Shown piece after piece: positions 35,489 to 44,875 of a stretch of DNA of 64,000 nt. The notes below the pieces were generated by a model. The model saw only the letters and a list, made by a program, of their open reading frames with translations. It searched no databases and was not told where the DNA came from. A program made the translations under genes and the position numbers. The first letter of the stretch is position 1. Each line of letters opens with the position of its first letter. The DNA comes from Thermoproteota archaeon (GTDB lineage: Archaea; Thermoproteota; Nitrososphaeria; Nitrososphaerales; Nitrosopumilaceae): positions 124,001 through 188,000 of the forward strand of contig QQVN01000005.1 of NCBI GenBank assembly GCA_003352285.1. The letters are read 5' to 3'.

Positions 35489-36184
35489 ATGGCTGGAAAG
35501 CACATCAACCGTAAAAAAAGAGAGGTATCTGCAGAAGATGAATGGGCGCATATTACTGGTGTTGGAGAAAAGATTGAAGTTGCAGATGCAATGGAAGTCC
35601 AAGACAGAAGCATTACTTTTAAAAATCAATATGGAGAACCTTCAACAAATTTTGAAGTCTATGAAGAAGAAAAAAACAAAATGAATGACGAGGTTGGAAA
35701 CACTGCACAGTATCTAAAATTCGTAAATGAAAGCATAATGGAAAAGAAAAGAAGATTAGATATGTTTCATGAAAGACAAAGAAAATTCCAAGAAGAGATC
35801 GACTCACTTCAATTTTATCAACCAAAAACAAAAGAACAATTAGATAAAATAAAGTACAAAGACATTAAGGCAGGCGACATAGAGGCTGCAATAAAATTTC
35901 TTGAAAACGAAAGAGAAGAGATAAAGAGAAAGATGGAATACTTTACGTCTCAAGTAAGTAGAACTCAATCAGATTTAATAGAAAAAGACAAGCAGATAGC
36001 TGAAATCAAAGCTGAGCTTGTTTTAGCTCAGAAGAAGGAATCAATGCAAAGTGAACAAAAACAGGAAGACCCAATCGAGGTCATAAAAAAACAATTAGAA
36101 TCACTAGAAAATAAAGAAGAAGCAAGAAAAATTCTACAGTCAGTAAATAGTCTTGTAGAAAGAATGAATGTTAGGAATAATTAG
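35489..36184 (+). CDS. Coiled-coil protein of unknown function
   Basis: A 231-residue, highly charged protein. The first 65 residues look folded (EDEWAHITGVGEKIEVADAME); the rest is almost continuous coiled coil with a break near residue 110-130 (FYQPKTKEQLDKIKYKDIKAGD). No known domain is recognised. It is transcribed divergently from the histidine kinase, itself coiled-coil rich, so an interaction is possible but unproven. Confidence 0.75.
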   Translation: MAGKHINRKKREVSAEDEWAHITGVGEKIEVADAMEVQDRSITFKNQYGEPSTNFEVYEEEKNKMNDEVGNTAQYLKFVNESIMEKKRRLDMFHERQRKFQEEIDSLQFYQPKTKEQLDKIKYKDIKAGDIEAAIKFLENEREEIKRKMEYFTSQVSRTQSDLIEKDKQIAEIKAELVLAQKKESMQSEQKQEDPIEVIKKQLESLENKEEARKILQSVNSLVERMNVRNN

Positions 36185-36239
36185 ATAATATTTGTAACAT
36201 CTAATTTGGGTTTTTATTACTCGATGTAATTACAAATTT

Positions 36240-36893
36240 ATGAAAAAAATTCTATTAATGTTTAGTTTAATGATGTTATCAACGGCCACGGTATTTGCTC
36301 AAGAAGGAGGAATTCAGATATCAACTGACAAGCAGACGTATTACTTTGGAGATTTTCTCAAATTCACAATAAATGTAGATAATGTAACTGGAGATTTTGC
36401 AGTGATACACATAGTTGATTCATCAGGCAAAAAGAGTTCTCCAATTAATTTACCAATTTCTGAAAAAATAACGACAATAACTGCACCCAATCCATTTGGT
36501 GCAGAAATTTTTGGTGAGGGAGAATACACCCTAGAAGTGGATTATGATAGAAAATATCACTCAACGAAATTTTTTGTAAAAGATTCTGGCAAAGTAGTCA
36601 TTCCAGTATGGATTAAGGACCTAGGGGCATGGTGGATTGAAGGTTTGATTTCAGATTCAGAATTTGCAAAAGGTATTGAATATTTGATAGAGAGTAATGT
36701 GATTGTTATCCAACAGCAAGCAGTACAAGAGAATCATGAATCATCAATACCAGATTGGTTCAGATATACTACAGAACTATGGATTCAAGAAGACAATGGG
36801 ATTTCTGATGAAGAATTTGCCAATGCTTTAGCACATTTAATAAAAATTGGAGTCATAGTCATCAATGCAAGTGATGAAAGTGAACAGACATAG
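36240..36893 (+). CDS. Exported protein with tandem WI-type repeats
   Basis: A 217-residue protein with a signal peptide (first 20 residues, ending FAQE). An Ig-like beta domain follows (about 22-115), then two related 35-40 residue helical repeats: VWIKDLGAWWIEGLISDSEFAKGIEYLIES and DWFRYTTELWI to EFANALAHLIK. Such repeats occur in many exported thaumarchaeal proteins. Function is unknown. The next gene overlaps its end. Confidence 0.8.
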   Translation: MKKILLMFSLMMLSTATVFAQEGGIQISTDKQTYYFGDFLKFTINVDNVTGDFAVIHIVDSSGKKSSPINLPISEKITTITAPNPFGAEIFGEGEYTLEVDYDRKYHSTKFFVKDSGKVVIPVWIKDLGAWWIEGLISDSEFAKGIEYLIESNVIVIQQQAVQENHESSIPDWFRYTTELWIQEDNGISDEEFANALAHLIKIGVIVINASDESEQT

Positions 36894-37401
36894 CATCATA
36901 GTCATAATAGCATCAATTGTCATCGTGGGAACGCTTGCATATTCATTTGTTAATGCAACATCAGTAGAAAACATTGAATTCAGATGGAATCAAAATAGTT
37001 CGTTTGATTATATAGTAATGATGCATGGTGGAAAGATTGAGTTATGTAATGCATCAGAATTTCCAGTCACAGTTAGAGCAATCAATATGGATTTGTATTT
37101 TGATAATCAGAAACTCGGTACCTTTACGGTGGAACCAGTTACGATCAATTCAAATTCTATGATTGAAGCTACTGGAATTTCAGATATGAAAGAAAATTCA
37201 TCGCCCATAATGTTGCTCTTTATGAATACAGAATTTGCAGGAACAGACATTGCAAGGATAGACAGTAACAAAATGTTCGTACAGGTAAATTACAATACAT
37301 CCATCTTGGGATTTATTCCACTTGTAGTATCTGAGGTATATTCAGGATATGAGTTTTATCAAATAATGAATGGTGAAATTGATAGTTTTCATTGTCAATA
37401 G
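36865..37401 (+). CDS. Membrane-anchored extracellular protein
   Basis: A 178-residue protein with one N-terminal hydrophobic segment (about 10-28) that is an anchor or signal, followed by a beta-rich domain with cysteines near 68 and at the C-terminus (FHCQ). It overlaps the preceding exported protein gene by 29 bases in another frame, so the pair is probably coupled. A second in-frame ATG at 36874 is possible. The family is not recognised. Confidence 0.7.
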   Translation: MQVMKVNRHSIIVIIASIVIVGTLAYSFVNATSVENIEFRWNQNSSFDYIVMMHGGKIELCNASEFPVTVRAINMDLYFDNQKLGTFTVEPVTINSNSMIEATGISDMKENSSPIMLLFMNTEFAGTDIARIDSNKMFVQVNYNTSILGFIPLVVSEVYSGYEFYQIMNGEIDSFHCQ

Positions 37402-37523
37402 GATAGATAGATGAATTTTTAATGAATATAAGAAAATGATTTAAAGAAATTTCAATAGTGTTTGTTTTCTTTAGACAGATATTTTTTCAAAATGGTTAAT
37501 CCAATATCACATATATTATCAAT

Positions 37524-37949
37524 ATGGTAAGTGCCCCCGATAATACGTCTGTTATAATAGTAGATGACGATTATGATAGCTTAGAAGTACTATCAGAGTA
37601 TTTGAGCATAAAAAATCTAAATGTGATTGCCAAGGCAAAAAATGGCGCTGAGGCGGTAATAATTTATGAAAAACTGCAGCCAGATGTAGTACTATTAGAT
37701 GTCATAATGCCAGAATATGATGGATTTTATGCTTTACAGAAAATTAAGGGTATCAATCCAAATGCAAAAGTAATTTTTGTTACAGCCGCAACAGCAGGTG
37801 TTACTCAAAAAAGGCTCTTTGAATCAAATGTAGAAGCAATAATCTTCAAACCATTTGAGATGGATTATTTACTAGAAACTATTGACATGGTAAAACAAGG
37901 AAAGAAGAGAATTCCAAATACAGTAAGAGCACTAAATAAAACAGATTAA
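37524..37949 (+). CDS. Receiver-only response regulator (CheY-like)
   Basis: A 141-residue single receiver domain. The acidic pocket is D14-D15, the phospho-acceptor is D59 (VVLLDVIMPEYDG), the switch threonine is T86 and the conserved lysine is K109. There is no output domain. It closely resembles the second receiver at 47135 (both have EYL, PDYDG or PEYDG, and PNAKVI blocks), so they are paralogues. The partner kinase may be the one at 34283. Confidence 0.92.
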   Translation: MVSAPDNTSVIIVDDDYDSLEVLSEYLSIKNLNVIAKAKNGAEAVIIYEKLQPDVVLLDVIMPEYDGFYALQKIKGINPNAKVIFVTAATAGVTQKRLFESNVEAIIFKPFEMDYLLETIDMVKQGKKRIPNTVRALNKTD

Positions 37950-37959
37950 ATTTCTAAAA

Positions 37960-38745
37960 TTATTTTTGTCTACTGCCTCTGCTAATCATCCAGAGGACAA
38001 AGCCTACAATTAATGCAACGATAAATGCTGCTACAACACCAATAATCAATTCTTTACCCATGCCGGGGGATGTAGTTGATTTAGATTCATCAAGTACACA
38101 AACACCATCTTGAAGAATTGTTCCAGGTCCACAAGATTGATCCAATACACATGCACCATCTTTTAGCACTGTTCCAGGTCCACATTGTGTTTTTGGTTGA
38201 GTGGTTGTTGGTGTTGGTTCTGGCTTAGGCTCAGGTGTTGGTGCAGGAGCTGGTTCAGGTTCTGGTTCTGGAGCTGGTTCAGGTTCTGGTTCTGGAGCTG
38301 GTTCAGGTTCTGGTTCTGGAGCTGGTTCAGGTTCTGGTTGAATGCCAATATCAGTACCAATGATTTCAAGCTCATCAGTTCCGTTTTCTAATTCGATTTG
38401 TAATGTTCTACTAGTAGATGTGGTTTCAATTTCCTCAAATGTTGGTTCTTCACCATCTGCAATAATTATAAAATCTTCATCAGTTCCATCAAAAACAGAA
38501 TCAAAATAGCTTCGTTCCAAAGTGATCTCTAAAATTCCTGGCGAACCAGAAACGTCAACATCAATGATTAACGACACAAAGTCAAGGTCAGCATCTATAC
38601 TGACGACATCTACACCTTCAGCATCATAGTTGATAGTTACAGGAGTTCCATCAATATCTACTTCTATGCTACCAGGTTCTGCATAAGCAGCTCCAGTGGT
38701 AAATATTGCAAAGACCACTAGAAGGAAGGCAACTTTTGGTATCAA
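37960..38745 (-). CDS. Exported protein with Pro-Glu repeat and C-terminal anchor
   Basis: A 261-residue protein starting at TTG: signal peptide (1-22, AAYA), a beta-rich N domain (about 23-125), then about 45 residues of PEPEPAPE repeats. Two copies of a Cys motif follow ([15 protein letters not shown] and [15 protein letters not shown]). A C-terminal membrane helix ends in basic residues. The proline-rich stretch would act as a wall-spanning stalk. It begins 2 bases after the serA stop, so it is probably in the same operon. Confidence 0.8.
   Translation of the reverse strand: MIPKVAFLLVVFAIFTTGAAYAEPGSIEVDIDGTPVTINYDAEGVDVVSIDADLDFVSLIIDVDVSGSPGILEITLERSYFDSVFDGTDEDFIIIADGEEPTFEEIETTSTSRTLQIELENGTDELEIIGTDIGIQPEPEPAPEPEPEPAPEPEPEPAPEPEPEPAPAPTPEPKPEPTPTTTQPKTQCGPGTVLKDGACVLDQSCGPGTILQDGVCVLDESKSTTSPGMGKELIIGVVAAFIVALIVGFVLWMISRGSRQK
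38252..38339. repeat. 24-bp tandem repeat (Pro-Glu stalk)
   Basis: Three exact 24-base units start at 38252, 38276 and 38300, with a partial fourth. They encode the octapeptide EPEPEPAP on the minus strand. Identity at synonymous sites suggests recent copy-number change. Confidence 0.88.
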
Positions 38746-38747
38746 AC

Positions 38748-39680
38748 TTAGATTACGCCTCTAAGGATCTGTATTATCTTTTCTGCTATAACATTTGCAG
38801 CTAAGGACTGAGCTTCTTTTGTCTGAGCACCCATATGAGGCGTCAAAATGACGTTATCCAAAGAGGCCAATTTATGACCGGTGGCAGGTTCCTTTTCAAA
38901 GACATCCAAAGCTGCCCCACCAAGGTTACCATTTTTGAGTGCCTCGTACAAGGCATCTTCATCTATGACGCCACCTCTAGAAGTATTGATTATCTTTGCA
39001 GTCTTTTTCATAGTGGACAGACGTTTTGCATCTATCAAGTGATAAGTAGAATCCAACAATGGGACATGTAATGAGATATAATCAGAACTTTGTAATAGAG
39101 TATCCAAGTCAGCTTTCATTAAACCAACATCTTTTGCAAACTCTTCATCAATTGGAACTACATCATAACCAATAATATTCATGTTAAGACCTCTAGCTAA
39201 GCGACCTAATCTTTTTCCAATATTTCCCAATCCAACAATTCCCAAATACTTGCCTTTTAGCTCAGTACCTAACATCTGTTTTTTTAGCCATTGATCATTT
39301 CTAATTCCTCTATCAGCTCTTGGTATTTGTCTTGCTAATGAGAACATCAAACCTAGTACTAGTTCTGCAACAGCTGTCATTGCGCCTTCAACTGCATTTA
39401 TCACGCGAATGTTTTTTGCTTTAGCAGCATCTAGATCAATGTTATCAAGACCAACTCCAACTCTAGCGATGATTTTACATTTCTCTGCTTTGTCAATCAT
39501 CTCTTTTGTGATCTTGGTTCTGCTTCGAACAATTACGATGTTGAATTGAGAGATTTTTTCTTTGATTTGTTCTGGGGTAATTTCTGGTTCATATGTTACC
39601 TGCAATCCATTTTCTTTGAGAATTTTTTCTAATACCTTATCAACTTCGTCGCAAATTAACACAGAATCATTAAAGCTCAT
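38748..39680 (-). CDS. serA: D-3-phosphoglycerate dehydrogenase, short form
   Basis: A 310-residue D-2-hydroxyacid dehydrogenase. The substrate-binding region is [14 protein letters not shown], the Rossmann motif is [17 protein letters not shown], and the catalytic Arg, Glu and His lie in [24 protein letters not shown] and [13 protein letters not shown]. It lacks the C-terminal ACT or ASB domains, so serine feedback through those is not expected. It starts serine synthesis from 3-phosphoglycerate. Confidence 0.9.
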   Translation of the reverse strand: MSFNDSVLICDEVDKVLEKILKENGLQVTYEPEITPEQIKEKISQFNIVIVRSRTKITKEMIDKAEKCKIIARVGVGLDNIDLDAAKAKNIRVINAVEGAMTAVAELVLGLMFSLARQIPRADRGIRNDQWLKKQMLGTELKGKYLGIVGLGNIGKRLGRLARGLNMNIIGYDVVPIDEEFAKDVGLMKADLDTLLQSSDYISLHVPLLDSTYHLIDAKRLSTMKKTAKIINTSRGGVIDEDALYEALKNGNLGGAALDVFEKEPATGHKLASLDNVILTPHMGAQTKEAQSLAANVIAEKIIQILRGVI

Positions 39681-39749
39681 GTTGTTCTGCCATTATTCAC
39701 TGAATATAATTATTGTGTGAATAGAAAAAGAGAAAGAAAATCTAGGGAT

Positions 39750-41102
39750 TTAGATTCCTAGTTTTTTGGCTATCTCGGCTGCACGTTTGTCAGTGTATTC
39801 ACCATTCAAGTTTAATTTTGGATGGTCAATGCTGTTTTTACCTTTTGGTGGAACTGCACTGCTTGGGTTACCAAGTAGTTCTGCATATGATTTTGCATTT
39901 GTACCTAATTGTTCGTTAAGACCGAAAGGATCTCCTGCAACAATTACGGTTGCGGCACCACTAAAGATTGCAGCATAATCGTGATTCACTGCAACGTATA
40001 CACCTGGTTTATCAAAGACTACATCCATGATTGCACCTTGTGAGCCACCAATCAACCAAGTTTCTGTTCCTTGTGCTTGAACCCTGTTTCCTTGAACAAC
40101 TCTGTCAATGATTTCACCGACAATGTGGAAGAAAACTGGTTCATTGCCCTGGTTCTCAACAAACCATCTGGTGTGTTGGCCAGCTTCAACGAACAATAGT
40201 TGTGATTGATGCTGTTTCAGATCAGCGGAATTCCATGGTTGTGCTACAAAGATGTTTTTCTTTGCATCGCCCATAATGAGTTCGTTGTGAGCTTCATTTG
40301 GTACGTAGCTGAATGCCTTACCGTTAACAACTGTTTGAGTTGTAGAGTGAGCCATCATCTTTTTCATGTCATAGTTTCCGTCGTCATTCAAGTACAATTG
40401 GTTGTACTGTAGTTGGAACTCTAAAGCGTCAGCAGACAAGAATTTTCTGTCTTGGACAACTTTGCCATTCATAACTTTGGTTCCTTCTGTCATGAGTTTT
40501 TTGTAACCATCAATTGGATCAACAATGGTAATACCATACATACCTGAAAGTACGTGTTGGTCCATGGCAGCTACATCAACACCAGAACAGTGGTACTTGT
40601 AGATACCTGGGACTTCTGCAATGTAGCAATAAGTCTTAGAGGTTCCTGGCATTACTGCACCAAAGTTTCCTGCAGACATTTGAGAGGCGTGCATATCATT
40701 TCCGTGTGGGGTTGGTTCTCCAGCTGGAATTGTTAGTGTCATCTTTACGACGTCACCTTGAGTTACACGAAGTGTTGGACCTGGAATCTGACCGCTAAAG
40801 GTCATTGCATTAAAGGTCTTACCACCCATAATTGGTAACTGTGCACTCTCACCTGTAATGTTAAATTCCACAACCTTTCGGTCTTTTGGAATTGCACCAC
40901 AGTCAGTTTCTGCATATGCGCTTGGCATAACGAGTTCTAAACCACCCATATTGTGGATCTTCTCCATGACATCAACATCTAATTTGTTCATGTCAAAAGA
41001 TTGTCCAGAAATTTGGGTTGTTGTGTATGTGCTTCCGAATAGCGTTGCTCCCATTACTGCGACTGCAGCGATGGTAAATAGCATACTAATACGCTTATTC
41101 AT
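39750..41102 (-). CDS. nirK: Copper-containing nitrite reductase, NirK type
   Basis: A 450-residue exported two-domain cupredoxin. All canonical ligands are visible: type 1 copper H133, C172, H183, M188; type 2 copper H138, H171, H374; catalytic Asp136 (HGNDMH) and His326 (FFHIVGE). It has a signal peptide and an extended C-terminal tail (about 390-450). NirK-like proteins are abundant in ammonia-oxidising archaea, where they are linked to NO production, though their exact role is debated. A strong TATA box sits 26 bases upstream. Confidence 0.95.
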   Translation of the reverse strand: MNKRISMLFTIAAVAVMGATLFGSTYTTTQISGQSFDMNKLDVDVMEKIHNMGGLELVMPSAYAETDCGAIPKDRKVVEFNITGESAQLPIMGGKTFNAMTFSGQIPGPTLRVTQGDVVKMTLTIPAGEPTPHGNDMHASQMSAGNFGAVMPGTSKTYCYIAEVPGIYKYHCSGVDVAAMDQHVLSGMYGITIVDPIDGYKKLMTEGTKVMNGKVVQDRKFLSADALEFQLQYNQLYLNDDGNYDMKKMMAHSTTQTVVNGKAFSYVPNEAHNELIMGDAKKNIFVAQPWNSADLKQHQSQLLFVEAGQHTRWFVENQGNEPVFFHIVGEIIDRVVQGNRVQAQGTETWLIGGSQGAIMDVVFDKPGVYVAVNHDYAAIFSGAATVIVAGDPFGLNEQLGTNAKSYAELLGNPSSAVPPKGKNSIDHPKLNLNGEYTDKRAAEIAKKLGI

Positions 41103-41123
41103 TGAGCAAGAATCTTATTCGTG

Positions 41124-41134
41124 CATATATAATA
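41124..41134 (-). promoter_or_regulatory. Strong TATA box of nirK
   Basis: TATTATATATG on the minus strand is centred 26 bases before the nirK ATG at 41102, giving a leaderless message. It is the closest TATA consensus in the window, in keeping with high expression. Confidence 0.65.
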
Positions 41135-41213
41135 GTTGCAGTAATTTTCAATATGAATTTATGAATTGATGTAGAAAAAGAATGATTAACGGGTATTTTC
41201 TGTGATATTTTGA

Positions 41214-42575
41214 TTGAAGTACAGAACAGACATTGATTCTTTGGGAAAAGTCCAGATCCCAGCAGACGCGTATTATGGTCCTTTTACGGGCAGAGCCATA
41301 AAGCAGTATCATGTGACTGGCTCAAAGTCTCATGAGAATTTAATCAAGTCATTTGTAATGATAAAGCGCTCAGCAGCAGTTGCCAATATGAGGACTAAAG
41401 CAATAGATTCCAAAAGAGGCAAGGCTATTGTTGCAGCATGTGATAAGATTCTTGCTGGAAAATATAGGGATCAATTTCTTGTTGATGCAATTAATTCTGG
41501 TGCTGGAACCGCATTTAACATGAATTCAAATGAAGTAATCTCTAATGTTGCATTGGAAATTTTACATAAGAAAAGAGGCGAGTATGAGCACCTGCATCCT
41601 AATGATCATGTTAACATGTCACAATCAAGTAATGATACCTTCCCAACTGCAATGCATGTTGCAATATTGTTAAACATGAAAGATACCATTTCAGCAATCG
41701 ATACTCTGATAAAATCCCTTACAAAAAAATCAAAAGAATTCTCTTCATTTAAAAAAATTGGTAGAACGCATCTAATGGATGCATTACCAGTAACCCTCGG
41801 AAGTGAATTTGCAGCAATTGCAACATCAATTACAAAATCAAGAAATGTCATAGTTGCTGCAACAAAAGAATTAGAGTTTGTTGCATTAGGTGGTACTGCT
41901 GTAGGAACAGGTGCAAATACACCAAAAGATTATAGAAAAATAGCAATAACAGAGCTTGGAAAAATTTCCAAACTTTCACTCAAACCCGAAAAAGACATGC
42001 AACATGGTCTGCAAAGTAAATTTGCAGTAGCAAATCTATCATCAGCGTTGAGAAATCTTGCACTAGAAATTAACAAATTGGCAAATGATATCAGATTAAT
42101 GGCATCAGGTCCAATTGCAGGACTAGCTGAATTAGGAATTCCAGCAGTACATGCAGGATCTTCGATTATGCCAGGAAAAGTAAACCCATCACTTGCAGAA
42201 TGTATGAACATGGTTTGCTTCAACATAATTGGAAACGATACTGCAGTAGCTCATGCAGCACAAAGTGGTCAGTTTGAGCTTAATGTTATGTTACCAGGTA
42301 TGCTCAAGTGCATGCTAGAATCAACGGATATGTTAAAGAATTTTCTTCCGATATTTTCTGCAAACTTGATTGATGGTTTAACAGCAAACAAAGAAAAGCT
42401 CAGGGCAGATATTGAAAACAGTCCAGTAATCGTTACCTTGCTTACTCCAAAGATAGGATATCTAAAATCTGCAGAGTTATTCAAGGAGTCACTAAAATCC
42501 GGAAAAACTATTCGGGAATTAGTGGTATCAAAGAAGCTTCTTTCTAGCAAAGAAGTAGATTCGTTATTTGGATAA
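41214..42575 (+). CDS. fumC: Class II fumarase / aspartase family lyase
   Basis: A 453-residue member of the fumarase/aspartase superfamily. Family blocks are the N-terminal DSLGKVQIPADAYYG, NDHVNMSQSSNDTFPTAMH, GRTHLMDALPVTLG, GGTAVGTG and the signature GSSIMPGKVNP near residue 315. Fumarase is the likely role (central carbon and the hydroxypropionate/hydroxybutyrate cycle), but aspartase activity cannot be excluded from sequence. The TTG start is followed closely by the conserved N-terminus. It is divergent from nirK. Confidence 0.88.
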   Translation: MKYRTDIDSLGKVQIPADAYYGPFTGRAIKQYHVTGSKSHENLIKSFVMIKRSAAVANMRTKAIDSKRGKAIVAACDKILAGKYRDQFLVDAINSGAGTAFNMNSNEVISNVALEILHKKRGEYEHLHPNDHVNMSQSSNDTFPTAMHVAILLNMKDTISAIDTLIKSLTKKSKEFSSFKKIGRTHLMDALPVTLGSEFAAIATSITKSRNVIVAATKELEFVALGGTAVGTGANTPKDYRKIAITELGKISKLSLKPEKDMQHGLQSKFAVANLSSALRNLALEINKLANDIRLMASGPIAGLAELGIPAVHAGSSIMPGKVNPSLAECMNMVCFNIIGNDTAVAHAAQSGQFELNVMLPGMLKCMLESTDMLKNFLPIFSANLIDGLTANKEKLRADIENSPVIVTLLTPKIGYLKSAELFKESLKSGKTIRELVVSKKLLSSKEVDSLFG

Positions 42576-42577
42576 AA

Positions 42578-43846
42578 ATGGCAAAAATTTGGGTAGAAGC
42601 ATATGGATGCTCTGCTAGCTATGCAGATTCGGAAATGATTTCGGGTCTATTGGTAAATGGCGGACACAGTCTTGCTGAAAATTCAGACGACTCAGACTTG
42701 AGTGTGGTAGTTACTTGCTCAGTAAAGGATGCCACTGCAAACAAGATGATTCACAGAATAAAATCACTAAAAGACAAGCCTCTTGTCATTGCAGGCTGTC
42801 TTCCAAAGGCAGAGAAAAGCACTGTAGAAAAATTTTCAGAAAACGCAAGTCTACTTGGTCCAAATTCACTAGGAAAAACACTTGAGGTAATTAATGCCAC
42901 ATTAAATGGAAAAAAGAAAATAGAGTTACTTGATTCTGATTTAAACAAAGTAGGATTACCAAAAGTTAGACTAAATCCGGTTATTGGAATAGTTGAGATT
43001 GCAAGTGGTTGCATGAGTGAATGCACTTTTTGTCAAACCAAATTATCAAAAGGAGATCTTTCAAGTTACAGGTTAGGGGACATTGTAAGACAGGTTAAAA
43101 CCGAAGTTGACGACGGATGCAAGGAGATTTGGCTTACATCTACAGATAATGGATGCTATGGATTAGATATTGGATCAGATCTTTCAGAGTTAGTAAATGC
43201 TGTTTCCGACATTCCAAGAGATTTTAGAATACGAGTAGGAATGATGAATCCTATGTACATGCCAAGAATTAGAGAAGGGTTGCTCAAAGCTTTTGAAAAT
43301 GACAAAGTCTACAAATTTTTGCACATACCGGTTCAGAGTGGAAATAACAAAGTGCTAAATGACATGAAACGTGGGCACACGGCAGAAACTTTTAGAGATG
43401 TGGTCATGAGATTCAGAGAAAAATTTCCAAAATTTACAATTTCTACAGATATTATCGTGGGGTTTCCCTCAGAGACTGATGAGGATTTTAATGATACTGT
43501 AAATTTACTCAAAGAAACAAAACCAGATGTGGTGAATCTCTCAAGATATAGTGCAAGACCAGGTACTGAAGCCGCAACATGGAAGCAAGTAGATATTGAA
43601 AAAGTAAAGAAACGAAGTAAAGAGGTTTTTGACCTAACAAAAAAGATTAGCCTTGAAAACAATGAACAGTGGTTAGGTTGGCAAGGACCAGTATTATTCA
43701 ATGAAAAAACCGACGAGGGTATCAAGGGAAGAAACTATGCATACAAACCAGTCTTTGTGCCAGACAATGTGGAGATTGGAGCATCGCCAATGGTCAAAAT
43801 TGTCAAAGTCTCATTTCAAAGTCTGATCGGCAAAATCATAAGCTAA
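42578..43846 (+). CDS. tRNA t6A methylthiotransferase (e-MtaB/CDKAL1 type)
   Basis: A 422-residue radical-SAM methylthiotransferase. The N-terminal MTTase domain has WVEAYGCSAS, VTCSV and AGCLPKAE with the three auxiliary cluster cysteines. The radical-SAM motif is GCMSECTFC near 144-152, and a C-terminal TRAM domain follows. Archaeal members convert t6A to ms2t6A in tRNA. It starts 2 bases after fumC, so it is in the same transcript, and depends on Fe-S supply (compare mrp). Confidence 0.93.
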   Translation: MAKIWVEAYGCSASYADSEMISGLLVNGGHSLAENSDDSDLSVVVTCSVKDATANKMIHRIKSLKDKPLVIAGCLPKAEKSTVEKFSENASLLGPNSLGKTLEVINATLNGKKKIELLDSDLNKVGLPKVRLNPVIGIVEIASGCMSECTFCQTKLSKGDLSSYRLGDIVRQVKTEVDDGCKEIWLTSTDNGCYGLDIGSDLSELVNAVSDIPRDFRIRVGMMNPMYMPRIREGLLKAFENDKVYKFLHIPVQSGNNKVLNDMKRGHTAETFRDVVMRFREKFPKFTISTDIIVGFPSETDEDFNDTVNLLKETKPDVVNLSRYSARPGTEAATWKQVDIEKVKKRSKEVFDLTKKISLENNEQWLGWQGPVLFNEKTDEGIKGRNYAYKPVFVPDNVEIGASPMVKIVKVSFQSLIGKIIS

Positions 43847-43887
43847 AAATTTTAGATCGGTAATTTGATTAAAACTACGTAAGAAGG

Positions 43888-43897
43888 TTTTTTATCC
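43888..43897 (+). promoter_or_regulatory. TATA-like box of the FtsZ-like gene
   Basis: TTTTTTATCC is centred about 27 bases before the ATG at 43920, consistent with a leaderless transcript separate from the preceding operon. Confidence 0.4.
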
Positions 43898-43919
43898 AAA
43901 ATATAGAATAGCATTTGAA

Positions 43920-44873
43920 ATGAGTAATCAATTGACAAATCCAGTTCTCTTTGTAGGAATTGGAGGGGCAGGCTCAAAATTAGCCATAGAAGCAAAAGAC
44001 ATTCTAGATGCTGAGTGTCTCTTAATCAGTCATGATGAAAAAGACCTAAAGACATCTCACCCGTTCATAAAAATCTCTACAGAATCCATCATCAATCCAT
44101 CTGTTCAGTTGATTAGAGGAGTTACCTCAAAAAATGCAGATTCTATTAAAAACAAGATTTCAAATTATTCCACTATAGTTTTGATTGCCAATCTTGCTGG
44201 AAAAGATGGAGCCGCTATGGCGCCAGTGATTTCTCGCATATGCAAAGAAAATAACAAAAACACAGTATCATTTGCTATAATGCCATTCAAATATGAAAAA
44301 GATAGAATCTTCAACTCTGGAATCGCTTTAAAACGTATCAGAGCAGACTGTGACTGTACAGTCGTTTTAGATAATGACGCACTACTAGATAGCAATCCAG
44401 ATCTTACTATCGATAATTGTTACAAGATTGCAAACTCAGCAATTTTATACGCAATTGATTCAATGAAAGACTCAGAAATCCCACAGGATACCAACATTCT
44501 ATCAACTAGTAAATCCAATCAAGATTTAGAGACATCATTAAGAGATTCATTAAAGATGTTGTACGAGGACGCACCTCCATCTAGTGTTAAACGCTCACTT
44601 TTACACGTAATTGGCGGAAACTCGATGTCAGTTGGCTTGTTAAATTCAATCTCTAACATAACAAGAGGAATGTTTAATGATGAAAATACAAGAGTTGACC
44701 TTTCAACAAGTGCATCAGACGAATCAAGAATTGTTATGTTATCAAGTGTACAAGGCGAGACACAATTTGAAAAATATGATCCCTTGGGCGTAATCCCATC
44801 TGAGAATACATTAGATTGGGATGAACCAGATTGCAGTATTGACTGCAAATTAGATTTGTATCAATTAGAATAA
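43920..44873 (+). CDS. Divergent FtsZ/tubulin-family protein
   Basis: A 317-residue FtsZ-like protein. The N-terminus VLFVGIGGAGSKLAIEA matches the FtsZ opening. IVLIANLAGKDGAAMAPVIS lines up with the bacterial segment around the GGGTGTG tubulin signature, but the glycine motif is replaced and one residue shorter. Downstream IMPFKYE and VVLDNDALLD match the FtsZ PF and NDKLL regions. The T7-loop candidate NQDLET lacks the second Asp. Division in these archaea uses the Cdv system, so another, possibly GTP-independent, role is likely. Confidence 0.88.
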   Translation: MSNQLTNPVLFVGIGGAGSKLAIEAKDILDAECLLISHDEKDLKTSHPFIKISTESIINPSVQLIRGVTSKNADSIKNKISNYSTIVLIANLAGKDGAAMAPVISRICKENNKNTVSFAIMPFKYEKDRIFNSGIALKRIRADCDCTVVLDNDALLDSNPDLTIDNCYKIANSAILYAIDSMKDSEIPQDTNILSTSKSNQDLETSLRDSLKMLYEDAPPSSVKRSLLHVIGGNSMSVGLLNSISNITRGMFNDENTRVDLSTSASDESRIVMLSSVQGETQFEKYDPLGVIPSENTLDWDEPDCSIDCKLDLYQLE

Positions 44874-44875
44874 AA

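Noticed and set aside
38185-38391. Trp/Phe-rich plus-strand frame
   Set aside because: Complement of the Pro-Glu repeat; no start context or conserved domain.
40554-40736. Frames opposite nirK
   Set aside because: Trp/Cys-rich shadows of a fully conserved copper protein on the other strand.
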